From Actinocorallia populi (GTDB taxonomy: Bacteria; Actinomycetota; Actinomycetes; Streptosporangiales; Streptosporangiaceae): DNA of 64,000 nt. Position 1 is the stretch's first letter; each line of letters starts with the position of its first letter. This document shows positions 60,252 to 64,000 of this stretch, piece by piece. A model generated the notes under the pieces. The model was not told the origin of the DNA, did no database searches, and saw only the letters and a list, made by a program, of their open reading frames with translations. The DNA lies in NCBI RefSeq assembly GCF_002995495.1, contig NZ_PVZV01000014.1, positions 32,064 through 96,063 of the forward strand, written 5' to 3'. A program made the position numbers and the translations under genes.

Positions 60252-61106
60252 TCAGACGGGGGGTTCCATGCCGCGGCGGCGCAGGTAGCGCTCGAACTCC
60301 CGGGCGATGGACTCGCCGGAGGCCTCGGGCAGCTCCGCGGCGTCCTTCTGCTCCTCCAGGGTGCGCACGTAGTCGGCGACCTCGGTGTCCTGCTCGGCGA
60401 GCTCGTTGACGCCCTCCTCCCAGGCGCGGGACTGCTCGGGCAGCTCGCCCAGCGGCACCGTCACGTCCAGGATGTCCTCCACCCGGCGCAGCAGCGCCAG
60501 GGTGGCCTTGGGCGAGGGAGGGGAGGAGACGTAGTGGGGCACCTGCGCCCACAACGAGACGGTGGTGATGCCCAGCCCGTCGCAGCCGTCCTGCAGCACG
60601 CCCAGTATGCCGGTGGGGCCCTCGTAGCGGGAGGGCTCCAGGGCCAGCGTCTCGCCCAGGCCGAGGTCGGCGGCGCTGCCGCTGACCGGGACGGGGCGGG
60701 TGTGCGGCGAGTCGGCCAGCAGGGCGCCCAGCAGCACCGCGCTCTGCACGCCCAGGCGGACGAGGTAGTCGGTGATCTCGCGGCAGAACGCGCGCCAGCG
60801 CATGTTCGGCTCGATGCCGTGCAGCAGGACCACGTCGCGGCCGGACTCCAGGCGGGCCGTGAAGATCCGCGTGGTGGGCCAGACGATCTCGCGCCGGTCC
60901 CCGTCCCCGGCCAGCCGGACCGAGGGGCGGGTCACCTGGAAGTCGTAGTAGTCGTCGGGGTCGAGTTCGGCGATCTGGCGCGCGCCCCAGCTCTCCGCGA
61001 GGTGGTCGATCACCCCGCTGGCCGCCTCGCCCGCGTCGTTCCAGCCTTCGAACGCGGCGACCAGCACCGGGCGGTCGAGCTCCGGCACGGATTCCAGTTC
61101 GAGCAC
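60252..61106 (-). CDS. PAC2 family protein
   Basis: A 284-residue cytosolic protein of the PAC2 (proteasome assembly chaperone-like) family. FEGWNDAGEAASGVIDHLAESW and GALLADSPHTRPVPV are the conserved blocks. In actinomycetes it lies near mshC and is not proved to be a proteasome chaperone. The GTG start follows AAGGAGG at good spacing. Confidence 0.88.
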   Translation of the reverse strand: MLELESVPELDRPVLVAAFEGWNDAGEAASGVIDHLAESWGARQIAELDPDDYYDFQVTRPSVRLAGDGDRREIVWPTTRIFTARLESGRDVVLLHGIEPNMRWRAFCREITDYLVRLGVQSAVLLGALLADSPHTRPVPVSGSAADLGLGETLALEPSRYEGPTGILGVLQDGCDGLGITTVSLWAQVPHYVSSPPSPKATLALLRRVEDILDVTVPLGELPEQSRAWEEGVNELAEQDTEVADYVRTLEEQKDAAELPEASGESIAREFERYLRRRGMEPPV

Positions 61107-61284
61107 GCGGCCTCCTTACCGGGGGTGACGACACGTCGGGGCCGACTCCAGCCTATGTCCTGGCGGCCCGTCCCCGTCCCTTCGACCGGGCATCCCGCCC
61201 CGGGGCGGGCCGGGGAGGGATGTCGACGTTTCGGGTGATCCCCGCTTGTTTCACGGGGATTTTCCCGGCTTCGCGGGACCGAAA

Positions 61285-61740
61285 CTACCTGCCGTCGGTG
61301 GTGTGGACGATGAGGACGTCGCACGGCGACTTGTGGGAGAGGTTCGCCGGCACCGAGCCGAGCAGCCGCCCGGCCAGGCTGTTCAGACCCCGGTTGCCGA
61401 CCACGACCAGGTCGACCTGGCGGCGGCGCGCGATCGTGGCCAGCGCGTCCACGGCGTCTCCTTCCACCGCGACCGTCTCGACCTCCTTGGCGCCCGCGGA
61501 CACGGCCCGTTCCCGGGCGGCGCGCAGCACGTCCTCGGCGGGGGTGGCGCCCTGCACCTTGTAGGCCAGATCACCCAGCTGGTCGGCTGCGGTCGTCCGC
61601 TCCTTCTCGGGCATCGGGTGGTAGGCCGAGGCCAGCACCAGCACCGCGCCGGTGGCCCCGGCGAGGGAGGCCGCACGATCCACGGCGAGGAAGGAGGAAG
61701 CCGAACCGTCGGTGCCCACGAGGATGGACCGGTACGTCAT
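61285..61740 (-). CDS. Single-domain universal stress protein
   Basis: A 151-residue UspA protein with ILVGTDGSASSF and the ATP loop GNRGLNSLAGRLLGSVP. A single domain, unlike the five tandem copies of the 30-44 kb island, and no DevR-type box lies upstream, so it is likely a constitutive or general-stress member. ATG start. No good terminator is seen in the 178-base gap to the PAC2 gene, only short weak stems. Confidence 0.9.
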   Translation of the reverse strand: MTYRSILVGTDGSASSFLAVDRAASLAGATGAVLVLASAYHPMPEKERTTAADQLGDLAYKVQGATPAEDVLRAARERAVSAGAKEVETVAVEGDAVDALATIARRRQVDLVVVGNRGLNSLAGRLLGSVPANLSHKSPCDVLIVHTTDGR

Positions 61741-61823
61741 GGGGGGTGCTCCTTACCAGTCGGTAGTCTCTGTCCGGGGAACGCTACTGCGCCCGTCAAG
61801 GTTCCGCCATATCCTCACTACCC

Positions 61824-62477
61824 GTGACCCTCCAAGCGATCCTCTTCGACCTCGACGGCACCCTCATCAACTCCGAGCCGGTCTGGCTGGCGGTGGAGCA
61901 CGAGGTCATGCAATGGCTCGGCGGCCCGTGGGACGTCGAGCACCAGAACGCCGTCGTGGGCGGGGCGCTGTGGTCGACCGTCGACTACATGCTGGCGCTC
62001 GCGGGCTCGAGCGTGCCGCGCGAGGCGGTCGCCGAGCGCCTGCTGGGGCTGATGGCCGAGCGGCTGCCGACGGAGCTGGCCGTCATGCCGGGGGCCAAGG
62101 AGCTGCTGACCGAGGCGGCCGCGGAGGGCGTCCCGATCGCGCTGGTGACCTCGACGGTCCGGTCGCTGGCCGACGTGGCGATCGACGCGCTGGGCCGCCA
62201 CCACTTCACGCTGACCGTCGCCGGGGACGAGGTGGAGTACACCAAGCCGCACCCCGAGCCCTATCTGAAGGCGGCGCGGCTGCTGGGCGCCGACCCGGCG
62301 CGGTGCGTGGCGCTGGAGGACTCGCTGACGGGGGTGAAGGCCGCGGAGGCCGCGGGCTGCGCGGTGGTGGCGATCCCGTGCGTGGTGCCGGTCGAGCACG
62401 CGCCGACCCGGACGGTGCTGCCCTCGATGGAGGGGCTGACCGTCGAGCGGCTGCGCTCCCTGATCGTCGGCCCCTGA
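61824..62477 (+). CDS. HAD-superfamily phosphatase (subfamily IA)
   Basis: A 217-residue HAD hydrolase: nucleophile Asp in ILFDLDGTLINSEP, Thr/Ser in LVTSTVRSLA, Lys and the acidic pair in YTKPHPEPYLKAA and ALEDSLTGVKAA. Similar to beta-phosphoglucomutase/phosphoglycolate phosphatase types; substrate unknown. GTG start. Divergent from the USP gene. Confidence 0.9.
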   Translation: MTLQAILFDLDGTLINSEPVWLAVEHEVMQWLGGPWDVEHQNAVVGGALWSTVDYMLALAGSSVPREAVAERLLGLMAERLPTELAVMPGAKELLTEAAAEGVPIALVTSTVRSLADVAIDALGRHHFTLTVAGDEVEYTKPHPEPYLKAARLLGADPARCVALEDSLTGVKAAEAAGCAVVAIPCVVPVEHAPTRTVLPSMEGLTVERLRSLIVGP

Positions 62478-62589
62478 CCTCCGTAGGGGGCGGCCCCCCG
62501 CAGAGATGGGGGGCACAACCCTCCCGGGGGAGGAGGAGCCGCTTGCTCCCGCGTGTGACGATGGAAGGAGCGCGCACTGGGGAGTGAAG

Positions 62590-63012
62590 ATGAGTGATGT
62601 CCTGTTGTTCACCGCCAGCCTCGCGGTCACCGTCCTGGGGCTGCTGGCCAGCTGGCGGTTCGCCCGGAGCCGCGGTGCGGCCTCGGGGCTGCGCGGCGCG
62701 GCCTGGTCGCTGGTGCCGCTGGGGTTCTACCTGACCGGGCTGACCGGGTTCCTGGCCTCGCTGGCGCTCAACCCGGCCCGCTGGGCGGGTGTGGCGGTGC
62801 TGGGCCTGGCCGGCGTCCTCTACGTGGTCTCCGGGGTGAAGCTGCGCTCGCGGACCGGGGGTCCGCGGGCCGGGGAGCCGGGTCCGCGCCGGGTGGAGGC
62901 CGGCGGGCGGCCCGCCGCCGCCCCGGCACCGCGCGGCGGGCAGTCCGTGGGAGACGGGATGGACGACGACATGAAGGAGATCGAGGAGATCCTGCGCCGC
63001 CGCGGGATCTGA
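62590..63012 (+). CDS. Small membrane protein of unknown function
   Basis: A 140-residue protein with about three hydrophobic segments (residues 3-20, 38-57, 60-80), a disordered Pro/Gly/Arg linker and an acidic coiled tail ending MDDDMKEIEEILRRRGI. Function unknown. GGAGTGA precedes the ATG. Transcribed in the same direction as the HAD gene and followed by a strong terminator. Confidence 0.7.
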   Translation: MSDVLLFTASLAVTVLGLLASWRFARSRGAASGLRGAAWSLVPLGFYLTGLTGFLASLALNPARWAGVAVLGLAGVLYVVSGVKLRSRTGGPRAGEPGPRRVEAGGRPAAAPAPRGGQSVGDGMDDDMKEIEEILRRRGI

Positions 63013-63043
63013 GCGTCCGGGGGCGGTGCCCCCGAGCGGACGG

Positions 63044-63079
63044 ACGAAGGCCCGCCCCCGAACGGGGGCGGGCCTTCGT
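63044..63079 (+). terminator. Strong hairpin terminator
   Basis: A perfect 17-bp stem (63044-63060 with 63063-63079) with a minimal AA loop, followed by noncoding sequence. Confidence 0.85.
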
Positions 63080-63494
63080 GCTGTCCGCAATGTGATTAAG
63101 GACACGTTGGATCGTTCCGGCATCCGGACGGAGCTACCCGTCGGTACGAATATCCTTCAGCGCCCGTACCCCCCGTCGGGTGATCAGATCACACGTATGA
63201 CTCGAAAATGTAAATCTTTCCGTGATCATGGCTTCCGGGAACAAAGCCCTATCCGGCTGCGTGGATACTCTCTTGCGGTGTGTCCGGATTCGGCCTTTGT
63301 AACGGAAGTTCTTCCGTGGGGCGGGGAAGAGTTCGGAATACGTCATCAGACGGTAACTTTCTGTTAAGAGGGCTGCTTCGAGCGCCTTGTCGTCGACCAC
63401 GACGCGGATACAAGGGGCACGTACACCACGGCGCTGCGGCGGCGGGTGGCGATGGCAGGAGAGGAACGTGCGTGAGCGAGCTTAGGGAGGCCGC
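63080..63494. other. 415-base gene-free, relatively AT-rich leader of the permease gene
   Basis: No convincing coding gene: the open frames here lack ribosome sites and typical codon use. The stretch is less GC-rich than the neighbours and has repeated short words around CTTTCCG/CGGAAG (for example near 63218, 63310). It probably holds the promoter of the oligopeptide-type transporter operon. No riboswitch recognised. Confidence 0.5.
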
Positions 63495-64000
63495 GTGACC
63501 GCGCCCATCGAGGTGTCGAAGGGCGAGGTCGAGGCCCATCCGGAGGACGTCCTGCAGGGGGTCCCCGGCAAGGCCGTCCAGGGGCGATCCCTGGGGCAGA
63601 TCGCCTGGCTCCGCCTCAAGCGGGACAAGGCGGCGCTGGCCGGCGGGGTGGTCATCGTCCTGCTGATCGCGGCCGCGCTCTTCGGCCCGTTCTTCCTGCA
63701 GGACCCCACCCTGTACAACCAGCAGCTGATCGACCCGACGTTCCAGCGCCCCAAGAGCGGCTGGCTGCACTCGGGCATCAGCTGGGACCACCTGCTGGGG
63801 GTGGAGCCCAACACCGGCCGCGACATGCTCTCGCGGATCGTCTCCGGCGCCCGCATCTCGCTGCTGGTGGCGTTCCTGGCGACGCTGCTGTCGGTGCTGA
63901 TCGGCACCGTCATGGGCGTGCTGGCCGGTTACTTCGGCGGCTGGGTCGACACGGTGATCAGCCGGGCGATGGACGTGTTCCTGGCGTTCCCGTTGCTGCT
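63495..64000 (+). CDS. ABC transporter permease, DppC/OppC type (cut by window end)
   Basis: The first 168 codons of an oligopeptide/dipeptide-type permease. A soluble N terminus (1-40), a first membrane helix (about 47-66), then the periplasmic loop with the family motif GVEPNTGRDMLSRIVSGARISL (DppC-type GTDxxGRDxxSR) and the start of the core domain (VLIGTVMGVLAGYFGG). The GTG start follows GGGAGG. It is truncated by the window; partners (DppB, solute-binding protein, ATPases) are not in view upstream and may follow. Confidence 0.9.
   Translation, partial: MTAPIEVSKGEVEAHPEDVLQGVPGKAVQGRSLGQIAWLRLKRDKAALAGGVVIVLLIAAALFGPFFLQDPTLYNQQLIDPTFQRPKSGWLHSGISWDHLLGVEPNTGRDMLSRIVSGARISLLVAFLATLLSVLIGTVMGVLAGYFGGWVDTVISRAMDVFLAFPLL

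Noticed and set aside
63080..63494. Riboswitch or tRNA in the permease leader
   Set aside because: No cloverleaf or recognised aptamer core could be found by eye.
63280..63498. Possible small gene before the permease
   Set aside because: No ribosome site, Arg/Gly-rich composition typical of chance frames, and it runs into the permease start.

Overview
The window is high-GC DNA (well over 70% G+C) with GTG and TTG starts, tight ATGA overlaps, mycothiol ligase MshC, TldD/TldE, an SCO1664-family protein, DUF3099 and DUF3090. Together these point to a filamentous or related actinomycete, probably near the Streptosporangiales/Thermomonosporaceae, though the genus cannot be fixed from sequence reading alone. 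No rRNA, tRNA, CRISPR array, transposase or phage gene was seen.

Region 1 (about 0-12.7 kb and 20.0-24.2 kb) is a catabolic locus in two blocks. It encodes a tandem nitrilase-fold hydrolase, a Dabb protein, two aldehyde dehydrogenases, an FAD aromatic-type monooxygenase, an acyl-CoA-dehydrogenase-fold monooxygenase with a flavin reductase (itself fused to a degenerate HMG-CoA-lyase-like domain), an IclR regulator, a membrane protein, an MmgE/PrpD protein, a cyclase, a cupin, an acyl-CoA ligase and an isochorismatase-fold amidase. The mix suggests opening of a nitrogen-containing ring or amide and oxidation of the resulting semialdehydes; the substrate is unknown.

Region 2 (12.8-20.0 kb), lying between the two catabolic blocks, is a cell-surface locus: class E sortase, a WxL-type secreted protein, a DUF916 (WxL-interacting) membrane protein, three proteins with neocarzinostatin-like domains (one ending in LPQTG), and a polytopic membrane protein fused to an ATPase-dead ABC domain. 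It looks like an actinobacterial counterpart of the WxL/csc surface complexes of low-GC Gram-positives and is the best candidate here for an undescribed system.

Regions 1 and 2 share a three-part operator, GTTTC-N7-GAAAC-N3-GTTTC (either orientation), found at seven promoters, including that of the IclR gene and that of the WxL gene. The inner GAAAC-N3-GTTTC is the classic KdgR/IclR-type palindrome. The simplest model is that the IclR protein at 8.9-9.7 kb co-regulates catabolism and the surface complex.

Region 3 (24.4-30 kb) holds an acyltransferase, a Tat-exported sulfatase, a Tat-exported sulfite-oxidase-like molybdoenzyme, a membrane protein and an Fe-S flavoprotein-type reductase subunit.

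Region 4 (30-44.5 kb) is a dormancy/hypoxia island: DevR/DosR-like regulator, a two-GAF heme-type kinase, five tandem-domain universal stress proteins, an Acg-type nitroreductase, phosphoketolase, two pyridoxamine-oxidase-fold proteins, an OsmC protein and an APH/kinase fusion like Rv2004c. Six GGGAC-N4-GTCCC-like boxes sit in its promoters.

Region 5 (44.6-64 kb) is conserved housekeeping: dodecin, TldD/TldE, FabG-FabI, an aldo-keto reductase, an SDR, CorA, the phosphatase/DUF3090/SCO1664 operon, MshC, PAC2, a USP, a HAD phosphatase, and the start of an oligopeptide-type ABC permease cut by the window end.
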